From: a virus
Virus record (IMG/VR): IMGVR_UViG_3300020470_000081
Coordinates: 1 to 35,199 of that record
Reading direction: 5' to 3' (one strand)
DNA: 35,199 nt
In this document: positions 1 to 7,175 of the stretch, piece by piece
Layout of the letters: the number at the start of each line of letters is the position of its first letter
How positions within the stretch are numbered: the first letter of the stretch is position 1
Translations under genes and position numbers: made by a program
The notes under the pieces: model-generated
What the model was told of the DNA's origin: nothing
Databases searched by the model: none
What the model saw: only the letters and a program-made list of their open reading frames with translations

Positions 1-29
1 CCATAAGTCTTTATCACTACTATGTAGAT

Positions 30-58
30 AGTATAACATTTATCTTAAGACTTGACAA
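30..58 (-). promoter_or_regulatory. sigma70-like promoter P2 at the left edge
   Basis: On the minus strand a -35-like TTGTCA (58-53) and a -10-like TATACT (35-30) are separated by exactly 17 bases. An ATG occupies positions 4-2, about 20 bases downstream of the expected start, so this would drive the next gene beyond the window. In T4-like marine phages gp55 often follows uvsW, but the gene itself is not visible here. The promoter is read from sequence only. Confidence 0.5.
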
Positions 59-64
59 GTTCTA

Positions 65-91
65 ATTATACCAATAGAATAACTCTGTCAG
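65..91 (-). promoter_or_regulatory. sigma70-like extended -10 promoter P1
   Basis: The minus strand shows a perfect TATAAT (70-65) preceded by TGG, an extended -10 (TGnTATAAT). A CTGACA lies upstream (91-86) with a short 15-base spacer. It is in tandem with P2 and points the same way. An extended -10 can work with a weak or badly spaced -35. It lies just after the stop of the small protein at 108-518. Confidence 0.45.
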
Positions 92-107
92 GGTTGAAGA
101 GAAAGAC

Positions 108-518
108 TTAGCTTTTATTATTTGTATCTTTAGTATCTTTTTTATTATAAATTTTTTCTAATACTTTTTTAGCTTCTTTTACGTTACTTAAATATCCCAT
201 TTTACGATTCATTTTAGACCTTGCAATATTACTAGATTCTTTTGCAAAATTTTGATGCATCATAATCATTTCGGGATCCATTGATTCTGATAAAGTTATA
301 ATATTATCCATATTAATTACAAACATATCTTCTCTAGTTGTCTTTAACCAAGGTTCTAGACGATATCCTACAATACTTTCTTTTGCTTTTATTGCTGTTA
401 TAATTACTGGATTATGAACAACTAGCATAGTCCTATTTTCTTCTTCAGAAGCTACGACCAAGGCGAAAACTTCTTCACCTGTTTTAAGTTTTAGTGTTGC
501 ATAAAAATCGTCTTCCAT
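108..518 (-). CDS. conserved small phage protein, possible Sm-like fold
   Basis: This encodes 136 residues and starts at ATG 518 with a good AAAGGAT ribosome site 5 bases upstream. It begins one base after the uvsW stop, so the two are probably cotranscribed. The first half looks like a small beta barrel: LKLKTGEE, then a strand ending VVHNPV, then EPWLKTT and a strand around MFVINMDNIITL. This pattern resembles Sm/LSm-type domains. The second half is helical and lysine-rich with a charged tail. I recognise it as a type conserved next to uvsW in T4-like marine phages, without a known function. An RNA-binding or transcription-linked role would fit the fold but is inference. No catalytic motif is visible. 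Confidence 0.75.
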   Translation of the reverse strand: MEDDFYATLKLKTGEEVFALVVASEEENRTMLVVHNPVIITAIKAKESIVGYRLEPWLKTTREDMFVINMDNIITLSESMDPEMIMMHQNFAKESSNIARSKMNRKMGYLSNVKEAKKVLEKIYNKKDTKDTNNKS

Positions 519-519
519 A

Positions 520-2004
520 TTATCCTTTTAAGTTAATTGACATTATTTCATAGTTGAAATTCTCTTCATTGTAAATTTTGATTCTTTCTATAAAATGGTT
601 TAGAGTGTAATTTCTCTTCGTTTTAAGTGAGCAATCATCTGATATATCATATAGAATTGCTTTTACTTTGTTAGTTCCTTTCCTGAGAACCCTTCCAATG
701 GATTGGAGATTTCTAACTCTGGACTTTGAGGGACTGGCGAAGATGACGTTGTGCAGCCGCTTAATGTTAATCCCAGTACTAAAAGTACCATAACTCGCAA
801 TGATGATCGCATGTTCCTCCTGTTCAGTAATCTCTCTAACCATTTCTCTCTCATTGGCATTTACGCCACCATGAATAAAGAATACTTTACGACTAGATTT
901 CTTATTTCTATTTATTAAATCATAAAGAACCTGACCGTGGGTTTCTACCCTACTATACAAAACTAAAGTATTACCTTTCAAATCAAGAGTTAGATTTTTA
1001 ATAAAATTATTTCTTTGTTCATGTGATATTAAATATTCTATTTCATCATTATAAGTATCAAATTTTCTAGGAGTATGTTTTAATACAATACACTGAATAT
1101 CTAATTGGGAAAGATGTCCCTGTTTCATCAATTCATCAGTTTTAGTTACCTTATATGCTGGCCCAAATAATCCTTCCAATACCCACTTATGAGTTTGTGT
1201 TCCATCTAATGTACCAGTAAATCCAAACCTATATTTTGCATGGTGTAATTTTGTCATTATAGATATTAAGGACTTACTTTTAAACAAGTGAGCCTCATCA
1301 CCGATAACCACGTTATAATCTTCAAAAAAGGATCTCTCTAATTTATAGACAGATTGCCATGTAGTTATAGTAACTGGGAACTCGTTGGTCTTTTCTTTTC
1401 CTGCATATATCTTGTGGCAAAATGAGTCAGCGTCCCATCCGTAATCTTCAAAGTCCTTATACATCTGCTCTACTAGGGATGTCGTTGGAACAACTAAGAG
1501 TATTTTTTGGTCTTTATGAACGTAATATCTTACAAGAGAATAAATCATCAACGATTTGCCAGAAGCAGTTGGTGATATCAGTAGTTTTCTATTATGTTTT
1601 AGTGCATCGCATACTCCCTCAACTTGGTATTTTCTTGGGTTATGGGAGCAAATAGATTGCATATAATCTCTTACACCTTCATATGAAATACCATCATTTG
1701 ATTCAAATGGTGCTCCATAATACTGGTTGTCTTCAAACTTATAGGTATAATCATGCCTATCACAGAAAGCAATAATTTTATCTAATAATCCTACATATAT
1801 TTTCTTCGACCTCATATCATATAAATGAATCTCTCCATTCCAATTCCTATTACGATATTGAGGCATAAACTTTGCACCTTCTACCTCAAAGGTAAAGTGA
1901 TCCCTTAGTTCATACTCAATATGAGGTTCTGTATCAATTTTTAAAAATACTTCGTTAGACTTAGATATAACGACATTAGCAGACGTATCAATCACATAGT
2001 ACAT
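520..2004 (-). CDS. uvsW: UvsW-type ATP-dependent helicase
   Basis: This is a 494-residue superfamily 2 helicase. Visible motifs: RKYQVEG (Q-type, about 124-130), Walker A PTASGKS (145-151), DEAH box (236-239), motif III TGTL (263-266), and motif VI QSIGRVLRKG (434-443) with arginine fingers R438 and R441. The N-terminal ~110 residues match the place of the substrate-binding domain of T4 UvsW. In T4, UvsW unwinds R-loops and branched DNA and drives the switch from origin- to recombination-dependent replication late in infection. T4 UvsW is a similar length. No Shine-Dalgarno is seen; a CATAAATA octamer lies only 12 bases upstream of ATG 2004, which suggests late expression on a very short leader. 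It is downstream of uvsY and the 2OG oxygenase. Confidence 0.93.
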   Translation of the reverse strand: MYYVIDTSANVVISKSNEVFLKIDTEPHIEYELRDHFTFEVEGAKFMPQYRNRNWNGEIHLYDMRSKKIYVGLLDKIIAFCDRHDYTYKFEDNQYYGAPFESNDGISYEGVRDYMQSICSHNPRKYQVEGVCDALKHNRKLLISPTASGKSLMIYSLVRYYVHKDQKILLVVPTTSLVEQMYKDFEDYGWDADSFCHKIYAGKEKTNEFPVTITTWQSVYKLERSFFEDYNVVIGDEAHLFKSKSLISIMTKLHHAKYRFGFTGTLDGTQTHKWVLEGLFGPAYKVTKTDELMKQGHLSQLDIQCIVLKHTPRKFDTYNDEIEYLISHEQRNNFIKNLTLDLKGNTLVLYSRVETHGQVLYDLINRNKKSSRKVFFIHGGVNANEREMVREITEQEEHAIIIASYGTFSTGINIKRLHNVIFASPSKSRVRNLQSIGRVLRKGTNKVKAILYDISDDCSLKTKRNYTLNHFIERIKIYNEENFNYEIMSINLKG

Positions 2005-2015
2005 GCGTCTATGCG

Positions 2016-2023
2016 TATTTATG
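2016..2023 (-). promoter_or_regulatory. late-promoter octamer before uvsW
   Basis: The minus strand reads CATAAATA, one base from the T4 late consensus TATAAATA. If the start is placed as in T4, the uvsW leader would be about 6 bases. T4 uvsW is also a late gene. Confidence 0.45.
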
Positions 2024-2031
2024 AAGTTATG

Positions 2032-2739
2032 TCAAGCCCTCTCTACATCCAAATTTATTGCAAGAGATATATTACCTGATATAGAAATTCTATCCTCATC
2101 AGTTTCGTAAAATGGATTTACTAAATGACGCAATTCTGATGGAAAGAATAACATTCTACCTTCAAATTCTTTTCCTAATTTATATGGAATAGAAGATGGA
2201 TTTCCTAACATATCAAATACTTGAAATTGAAATTCTCCTGGTGCTTTAGAATCTTCATCCATATTATCTAAAAAAGATAATTTGCATTGCTCTTCATTAT
2301 CATAAGGAATTTTTAACCAAATAACAAATGAAAATACACCGCCATGATTATGAATGGGATTAAACTCATGCTTCTTTTGATAATTAACCCAAAATGTATT
2401 TAATTCTAAAGTAGAAGTTATAGGTTCTATTTTTTTATTATTTTTATCCTTTAATATATAATTACTACTAAAAGCATTGATATGTTTAATATGTTGTTTT
2501 CCTTGATCATGTTGCATATAAAAATCAATAGTATCTTTTAATACATTTTTAAAAAACCAATCATCTTCATCTTCTATATAAAAACTTTGACTGATATTTC
2601 CTGCCAAACCTTCTTTAGCATTTTTTAAATCACTAGCCTTATTAACAATTTTCCATAGAAAATCAATACTTTCTTTACTTAATTGTAAACCTACCCAACC
2701 ACCAGTAGATGGGTTAAACCATTTTATATCATCAATCAT
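2032..2739 (-). CDS. 2OG-Fe(II) oxygenase family protein
   Basis: The 235-residue protein has the double-stranded beta-helix pattern of the 2-oxoglutarate/Fe(II) dioxygenases found in marine T4-like phages. The metal site is suggested by H130-N-H132 in NPIHNHGG and by H205 in FPSELRHLVNPF. R217 in DRISISGN is placed to bind 2-oxoglutarate. The first pair is H-x-H rather than the classical H-x-D, which to my knowledge is seen in the 2OG-FeII_Oxy_5-like group. The start at ATG 2739 overlaps the uvsY stop by one base (TAATG), indicating translational coupling. The substrate is unknown; hydroxylation of a phage or host protein or a nucleic-acid modification are possibilities. Placement between two recombination genes is typical of marine relatives. 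Confidence 0.85.
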   Translation of the reverse strand: MIDDIKWFNPSTGGWVGLQLSKESIDFLWKIVNKASDLKNAKEGLAGNISQSFYIEDEDDWFFKNVLKDTIDFYMQHDQGKQHIKHINAFSSNYILKDKNNKKIEPITSTLELNTFWVNYQKKHEFNPIHNHGGVFSFVIWLKIPYDNEEQCKLSFLDNMDEDSKAPGEFQFQVFDMLGNPSSIPYKLGKEFEGRMLFFPSELRHLVNPFYETDEDRISISGNISLAINLDVERA

Positions 2740-3176
2740 TAGCCCAACCCCGAATTAAATCTCATAAACTCTATTGCATTCTTAATTTGATATGTTCTAT
2801 TCTGTATTACTTTAAGAATACTTTCTAAGTATACTAACATTGTATCATAATAATCAATCTTTAACGATGTATTAGATAGTTTTTCATCTGCATCAAGATA
2901 TTTCTGCATTGTATCTTTATCCCTTATCTTTTTTGGGAATGGATTTTCTACATACACCTCTGGTGCTGCCTTTCCACTAAAATATTCATACCGTTCATGA
3001 CGGATATTCTTTCTTTGTTGCTCTGCTTTCTTCCTTAATAAGAAGATAGTATTATAAAGTTCAAAGTATTTTGCATGAAGAGAGGGGACATTCAATGATT
3101 CTTCGTGTAGATTATCTCTATCTATTTTTGCATCTCTTTCCCACATCTCTTGAAGTTTATCAAGATCAATGCTCAT
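2739..3176 (-). CDS. uvsY: UvsY recombination mediator
   Basis: This protein has 145 residues; T4 UvsY has 137. The pattern follows T4: an N-terminal LQEMWERDAKID, a central long helix with YEYFSGKA (T4 DYYSGRG-like), a downstream SLKIDYYDTML helix and a C-terminal IEFMRFNSG. UvsY loads the UvsX recombinase onto gp32-coated single-stranded DNA and works as a hexamer. The ATG overlaps the TGA of the gp3-like gene (ATGA, 4 bases), so it is translated from the same message. Finding a recombination gene downstream of the capsid operon matches the layout of marine T4-like phages. The assignment is by remembered similarity along most of its length. Confidence 0.88.
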   Translation of the reverse strand: MSIDLDKLQEMWERDAKIDRDNLHEESLNVPSLHAKYFELYNTIFLLRKKAEQQRKNIRHERYEYFSGKAAPEVYVENPFPKKIRDKDTMQKYLDADEKLSNTSLKIDYYDTMLVYLESILKVIQNRTYQIKNAIEFMRFNSGLG

Positions 3177-3748
3177 AAAGGATTATTTTGTATATCAGTT
3201 AGGTTGTATATAGTATACTTGAAAGATACGTCTGCTGTAAAGTACTCGATATCTGTATCAGTTGCATCAAAGTCAATAGTAGAAAGAGAGTATGGCCACA
3301 ACTCTTTAAATACTACTTGATATTTTGGTATATTATTACTACTTAAAATTTGTAATGTACCATCAGAAAAAATATCTGCAAACTTTCCTTGAGGGCCAAT
3401 AATTGCTTCCTTTGCCATATCACTAAACTGATCAAGGTTTTCTGGGAAACCCAAACCCCTAATCCATTTTTGTATTTCCATATAGTTGACTAAATCTTCA
3501 TCAACTAAAAAAGTAATAGTTAAATCACCAAATTGTATTTTATCACCTGGTCTATCAATATCCTTAAAGTAAGTTGGTTGTTGAGCAATACCCAAATCTA
3601 AACTTGGAATATTTGCCTTATTACAAAAGAATGTTGCAGCAGGACATCTTTTTATTGAAAACCTAAACCCAGTAGGAGATAAGAAATTCCTATTTTCAAT
3701 GGGAGTTCCTGTTCTTTCTTTAGGTGGTTTTCTTTTCGCAAGTGCCAT
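3173..3748 (-). CDS. 3: gp3-like tail completion / tail-tube terminator protein
   Basis: This is a 191-residue protein (T4 gp3 is about 176). The first ~20 residues are basic and proline-rich, followed by FRFSIKRCPAATFFCNKA, then FGDLTITFLVDEDL and NYMEIQKWIRGLGFPE. The last part is the tail-tube fold signature shared with gp19-type proteins, and gp3 and gp15 cap the T4 tail. The position, just downstream of gp23 and upstream of uvsY, is where marine T4-like genomes carry gp3. It starts at ATG 3748; GGAG lies about 14 bases upstream, a long spacing. It is separated from gp23 by a strong terminator and has its own TCTAAATA octamer. The gp3 name rests on fold and context more than on residue identity. 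Confidence 0.72.
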   Translation of the reverse strand: MALAKRKPPKERTGTPIENRNFLSPTGFRFSIKRCPAATFFCNKANIPSLDLGIAQQPTYFKDIDRPGDKIQFGDLTITFLVDEDLVNYMEIQKWIRGLGFPENLDQFSDMAKEAIIGPQGKFADIFSDGTLQILSSNNIPKYQVVFKELWPYSLSTIDFDATDTDIEYFTADVSFKYTIYNLTDIQNNPL

Positions 3749-3774
3749 TAGTTCGTGCAGGTCTCCATATATTA

Positions 3775-3782
3775 TATTTAGA
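3775..3782 (-). promoter_or_regulatory. late-promoter-like octamer before gp3
   Basis: The minus strand reads TCTAAATA, one mismatch from TATAAATA, directly after the gp23 terminator. The predicted start is about 21 bases before ATG 3748. It would restart transcription of gp3-uvsY-oxygenase-uvsW. Confidence 0.4.
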
Positions 3783-3783
3783 C

Positions 3784-3812
3784 AAAAAAAGAGACCCCCG
3801 AAGGAGTCTCTT
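3784..3812 (-). terminator. intrinsic terminator after gp23 with UUCG tetraloop
   Basis: Transcribed leftward, the arms AAGAGACTCC and GGGGTCTCTT form a 10-bp stem (one G-U pair) around a TTCG loop closed by C-G. A run of T's overlaps and follows the 3' arm (3784-3790 as A's on the plus strand). C(UUCG)G hairpins are a hallmark of strong T4 terminators. It lies 20 bases after the gp23 stop. A second weak 5-bp hairpin overlaps the gp23 stop codon (3821-3835). Confidence 0.9.
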
Positions 3813-3832
3813 GAGAAATATAAGCATCTCGC

Positions 3833-5254
3833 TTACATGAGGTTCTTAACAGAAACACGTCTGTAGTAACGGTTAGAGTTAACGTCAAGATCGCCATTAC
3901 CTTTTGTAAGACCTTCAGCGAATGGGTTTGCAACCATACCGTATCTTGTCTTAAAGCCGATCTTAGGCTGGAATGAATTCTCTCCAACTGCACGAACCAT
4001 CTGTAGTGGAACGTATGGGCAATAGAATAATCCAGCGTCATAAGGAGAAGTACCCTTATAACCAACAACATAGTACTGATTACCAGGTGTGCCGTTACCA
4101 GCAGTTAGGTTAGCAGCATATGGGTCGATGTAGACCTTGTACTTACCTTGTAGAGTACCAGCAAATGTGTTACCAGTATCATCAACATTAAGGTTAGCAT
4201 TAAGTGCAGGAGTGTAGTCAAGTACACCAGCCATTGTTAGTGCAGAAGCAACGTCAGCAGAACAAAGGATGATGTTACCCTTTCCACGACGAGTTCTCTG
4301 TGCGATAGCGTTTGCATCACGCTCGATTTGGAATAGAAGTCCCTTGAACTTCTCAACTGACCAACGACCATTACTGTCGATATCTAGGTCAAATATTCCT
4401 GGAGTTGCAACGTTCTGTGCAGCACCCTGTTCAGCAGTCTTGTAGATAGTTCTAATAACTTCTCTGTTGATTTCCGCAAGGATCTCAGTAGAAAGGATAT
4501 TAGCAAGTTCTGCTTCAGCGTTCAATCCGTGGATTGCCTTAAGGTCTTGAGCAAGCTCTAGTGAGTACTCAGCCTTTAACGCACGAGATTTCGCAGTAAC
4601 TGTTACTTTCTCGATGCTGAATGCCATCTGGTTGAAGGCATCGTTGCCTGTACCATCAAGTCCTTCAGCAGAATCAGTACGTAGACCCTGACCTGTGTTA
4701 TATGCTTTCTGTGTAGCAGTAGTTGAAGGGTTCAACGCACCTGGGTTAGATCCAGCCTGTGATGTTGTACCCATACCAACGGCAGCATCAGTGAAGCCGT
4801 TTGCATCATCAAGTCCCTTAGGCTGACCTGAGAATGCTGTGTTTACTTCGTCGTAGAATGTCTCAGCACCATCGTTAGATGTATAGCGAGATCTCATTGC
4901 GAAGATAAGTCCAGTAGGACCACTCATTGGTTGAACACCAGCAAGGTCATAAGCGACCAAGTTTGGCATAGAACGACGAATAAGTGAGATCAATACAGGG
5001 TCGAAACCTTGCATTGCACCTGTTGTAGCAGCACCAAGACCTGGATTAGCACCAGATGCTGTGTTGTTTGTTGGAACTGCTTCTGTTAAGAATGAGCCAG
5101 ACTCATTAAATGCTGACTGTTCTCTTTGGAATTTTTCTTGGTTTTCGAGCAGGACGGCTGTAACCGCTTTTCTATGGGGATCCTTAATTGGTTCTGAACC
5201 TTCATGGTTAAGAAGTGGAGCCCACTTTTCCTGCAACTGTTCTGAATGGAACAT
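3833..5254 (-). CDS. 23: gp23 major capsid protein
   Basis: This 473-residue protein is the hexameric shell protein of T4-like heads. The N-terminus has the T4-type pattern LQEKWAPLL and LLENQEK, then GSFLTEA. The site L56-T57-E58|A59 fits the gp21 protease rule (I/L)-x-E|(A/G), so about 58 residues would be removed on maturation, close to the T4 value. The next block, RRSMPNLVAYDLAGVQPM, is the most conserved gp23 signature. T4 gp23 is 521 residues; the shorter size is typical of marine relatives. The start at ATG 5254 has AGGTAAC upstream. No TATAAATA octamer stands directly before it, so it is probably read from the gp22 promoter. Its base composition is visibly more GC-rich than its neighbours. 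Confidence 0.96.
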   Translation of the reverse strand: MFHSEQLQEKWAPLLNHEGSEPIKDPHRKAVTAVLLENQEKFQREQSAFNESGSFLTEAVPTNNTASGANPGLGAATTGAMQGFDPVLISLIRRSMPNLVAYDLAGVQPMSGPTGLIFAMRSRYTSNDGAETFYDEVNTAFSGQPKGLDDANGFTDAAVGMGTTSQAGSNPGALNPSTTATQKAYNTGQGLRTDSAEGLDGTGNDAFNQMAFSIEKVTVTAKSRALKAEYSLELAQDLKAIHGLNAEAELANILSTEILAEINREVIRTIYKTAEQGAAQNVATPGIFDLDIDSNGRWSVEKFKGLLFQIERDANAIAQRTRRGKGNIILCSADVASALTMAGVLDYTPALNANLNVDDTGNTFAGTLQGKYKVYIDPYAANLTAGNGTPGNQYYVVGYKGTSPYDAGLFYCPYVPLQMVRAVGENSFQPKIGFKTRYGMVANPFAEGLTKGNGDLDVNSNRYYRRVSVKNLM

Positions 5255-5297
5255 TTGCTTGTTACCTATGTAAAAGTTTGTTTAATGTTAAAATCAG

Positions 5298-6422
5298 TTA
5301 TTTGTTAAGACTAGAAAGTGTCTTTAAATAATGAGCCATTGTACCAGATGCTACTGCTTCTGATGAATCGACTCCTTCTGATAAACTCTCTGACTTAACT
5401 GCTGGAGTTGATTTTGTAGGGAAATAAGATTCCTTTAATGTCTCCAACTTGTCACGATATTGTGTCTCACTATCAAACTCTACACTTTCAGCAAGTGAAG
5501 CGAGCTTCTCTTTCTGAGTAGCAGCAAGGCCATCAGAAACAGACTCAAGAATGCTATCGGCAACAGACTCTGCAAGTCTCTTGTTTAAACCGACATTCTT
5601 CTCAATTTGCTCATTGAGCTTGGTCTCCATGTCATCTAGTTTTTCTACCATACTCTGTAGTACATCATATTTTTCTTCAGGGATTGATACATAATGTTCT
5701 TCAAAAAGACTCTTAAGACCAGTCATAAAGGATTCTGTAAGTTCTTCCTTAAGACCGCCTTCTACTGCGAGTTGATTCTCAGTGAACCACTCTTCAGCCA
5801 CATATTCTAGGTAGGAATCAACACGCTCGTTAAGAGCACCTTTGATTTCCTCGACTTCCTCGACGAGTTTTTTCTCGTAATCAGACTCAAGGTTTTCCTT
5901 GATCTGTGTTACTTTGCCTTTAATGGCTGCTTCAAGAATTGTTTTTGCTTTGTTCTTGAAATCTTCGGAAAGTTCTTCACCTTCTACAAGAGCAGTAACA
6001 TCTTCTTCGATGTCAATCTCTGTGTAATCAGGTGCTTCAGCAACAACTTCCTCTTCAGTAGTCTCTTCTTCAGATACCACTTCTTCAGTTGTTGTTTCTT
6101 CTTCTGCTACTACTTCATCTGTAGTAGTCTCTTCTTCCTCAATAACTTCCTCGGAAGTTTCAACTTCTTCTGCTTTAACAGCCTTCTTGTTAACTACATC
6201 CCTAACTTGCTTCAACGTACCAGCAGCATCCTTAAGTTTTGCTGAGTCGTTAGTTGGACTATAGTTTTCTGGTGTTGGACCGCCAAGGTCTTCCACTGTA
6301 GGTGGTGTTCCACCAGTGGAAAGCTTCTCCATAGGCTGAGCTGGTGCTGCGTTAGCATTTACTGCAGTCTTGGATTGCTTAACGTCCTCTTCCATTGCTT
6401 GTAAGTTTTTGTCACTAGACAT
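5298..6422 (-). CDS. 22: gp22 prohead core scaffold
   Basis: This 374-residue acidic protein lies between gp21 and gp23, the fixed position of the main scaffold. The N-terminal ~80 residues are disordered-looking. Residues ~86-130 form an 11-residue tandem repeat rich in Glu, Val and Thr. The remainder is a long, mostly helical and coiled-coil region (LSEDFKNKAKTILEAA, SYLEYVAEEWF, LKSLFEEHYVSIPEE) matching marine gp22. Scaffold is cut to small peptides by gp21; candidate sites include LVE|G and LSE|G. The start ATG 6422 has GGAG 9 bases upstream, and a perfect TATAAATA lies about 45 bases upstream. The C-terminus is longer and more acidic upstream than in T4 (269 residues). Confidence 0.92.
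   Translation of the reverse strand: MSSDKNLQAMEEDVKQSKTAVNANAAPAQPMEKLSTGGTPPTVEDLGGPTPENYSPTNDSAKLKDAAGTLKQVRDVVNKKAVKAEEVETSEEVIEEEETTTDEVVAEEETTTEEVVSEEETTEEEVVAEAPDYTEIDIEEDVTALVEGEELSEDFKNKAKTILEAAIKGKVTQIKENLESDYEKKLVEEVEEIKGALNERVDSYLEYVAEEWFTENQLAVEGGLKEELTESFMTGLKSLFEEHYVSIPEEKYDVLQSMVEKLDDMETKLNEQIEKNVGLNKRLAESVADSILESVSDGLAATQKEKLASLAESVEFDSETQYRDKLETLKESYFPTKSTPAVKSESLSEGVDSSEAVASGTMAHYLKTLSSLNK
6037..6150 (-). repeat. 33-base tandem repeat in the scaffold gene
   Basis: The translated repeat has hydrophobic pairs at residues 93-94, 104-105, 115-116 and 126-127, an exact 11-residue period. Each pair is followed by a run of Glu and Thr. At DNA level this is a degenerate 33-base unit rich in GAA/GAG and ACT/ACA. 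Confidence 0.75.
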
Positions 6423-6466
6423 TTGAAGTTTCTCCGATTCTCGTAAATTGTGAAAAAATCTATATT

Positions 6467-6474
6467 TATTTATA
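6467..6474 (-). promoter_or_regulatory. late promoter TATAAATA for gp22-gp23
   Basis: There is a perfect T4 late-promoter octamer on the minus strand. A second overlapping copy, AATAAATA, lies at 6463-6470. The predicted leader to gp22 is about 39 bases and contains a good GGAG. Confidence 0.75.
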
Positions 6475-6484
6475 ATGTAAGACT

Positions 6485-7135
6485 TTACAATGAGTTAATA
6501 AACTCATTAAAGAGATCTAATTTGTTCTCTTCTAGCCTTTTTTGATCAACTAAAGTGTTAATTCTCCTCTTTGTATCAGAGGCTAATTTTTCTCTGAGTA
6601 TGCTTCCTTCCCATACCCACTCTTTACCTTCCATAATTCCCTCAACAAATGCATCGGGAGCAGAAGGATCAGCAACTATATCTGCTGCTGTTGCTAACAT
6701 AAAGTCTTCACCAACAACATTGAATCCCTCTTTGGTTGGTTTTAATGAACCAATACCACGAGAGGAAACACCGAGTTTTACACCTTCCTCTATAAGATTA
6801 GATGCAATTTTACCCATTGGTGTATTCAAAATTTTTGCTTTTCCAATAAAATTAGAACCACTTTCTTTTAGTGATACAATCTTGTGTGAAACACGATCAA
6901 GATTAACAGTTGGGCCATCAGGATGACCTAATTCCCCAAGTGCTCTACCACTTACAATATTAGACTCATTATATCTTTCGACCTCTTTGCGAAGAGTGTC
7001 TAATGGATACATTCTTCCGTTACGGTTTTTGATATTACCTTGAAGGAATATACCTTCTATAAAAAGAGATTTTTTACCTCCTTTTGCTTCAGTAATAATC
7101 TTTACCGATTCAATTTCTTCTCTTATGAGTTTCAT
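6485..7135 (-). CDS. 21: gp21 prohead maturation protease
   Basis: This is a 216-residue serine protease of the gp21 prohead protease family (T4: 212). The catalytic residues are recognisable: H71 in GELGHPDG, a serine in GVSSRG (S124 or S125), and an acidic residue in AADIVADPSAPDAF (D152 or D156). It has a likely self-cleavage site near the N-terminus, I14-T15-E16|A17, that fits its own specificity. It degrades the scaffold and trims gp23 inside the prohead. The start ATG 7135 has CGGAAT upstream and a perfect TATAAATA octamer about 32 bases upstream. It lies between the gp67-like gene and gp22, as in T4. Confidence 0.95.
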   Translation of the reverse strand: MKLIREEIESVKIITEAKGGKKSLFIEGIFLQGNIKNRNGRMYPLDTLRKEVERYNESNIVSGRALGELGHPDGPTVNLDRVSHKIVSLKESGSNFIGKAKILNTPMGKIASNLIEEGVKLGVSSRGIGSLKPTKEGFNVVGEDFMLATAADIVADPSAPDAFVEGIMEGKEWVWEGSILREKLASDTKRRINTLVDQKRLEENKLDLFNEFINSL

Positions 7136-7166
7136 TTTATTCCGAAACTAATATTGCATTAATAGT

Positions 7167-7174
7167 TATTTATA
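7167..7174 (-). promoter_or_regulatory. late promoter TATAAATA for gp21
   Basis: There is a perfect late-promoter octamer on the minus strand in the 40-base gap between the gp67-like gene and gp21. The predicted leader is about 26 bases. Confidence 0.75.
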
Positions 7175-7175
7175 A

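Noticed and set aside
663-860. Minus-strand ORF with a lipoprotein-like LTLSGC motif
   Set aside because: It lies fully inside uvsW in another frame; the lipobox-like residues arise by chance and there is no ribosome site or neighbouring support.
5255-5297. Late promoter directly before gp23
   Set aside because: The best candidate on the minus strand is AACAAATA, two mismatches from the consensus; gp23 is better explained by read-through from the gp22 promoter.
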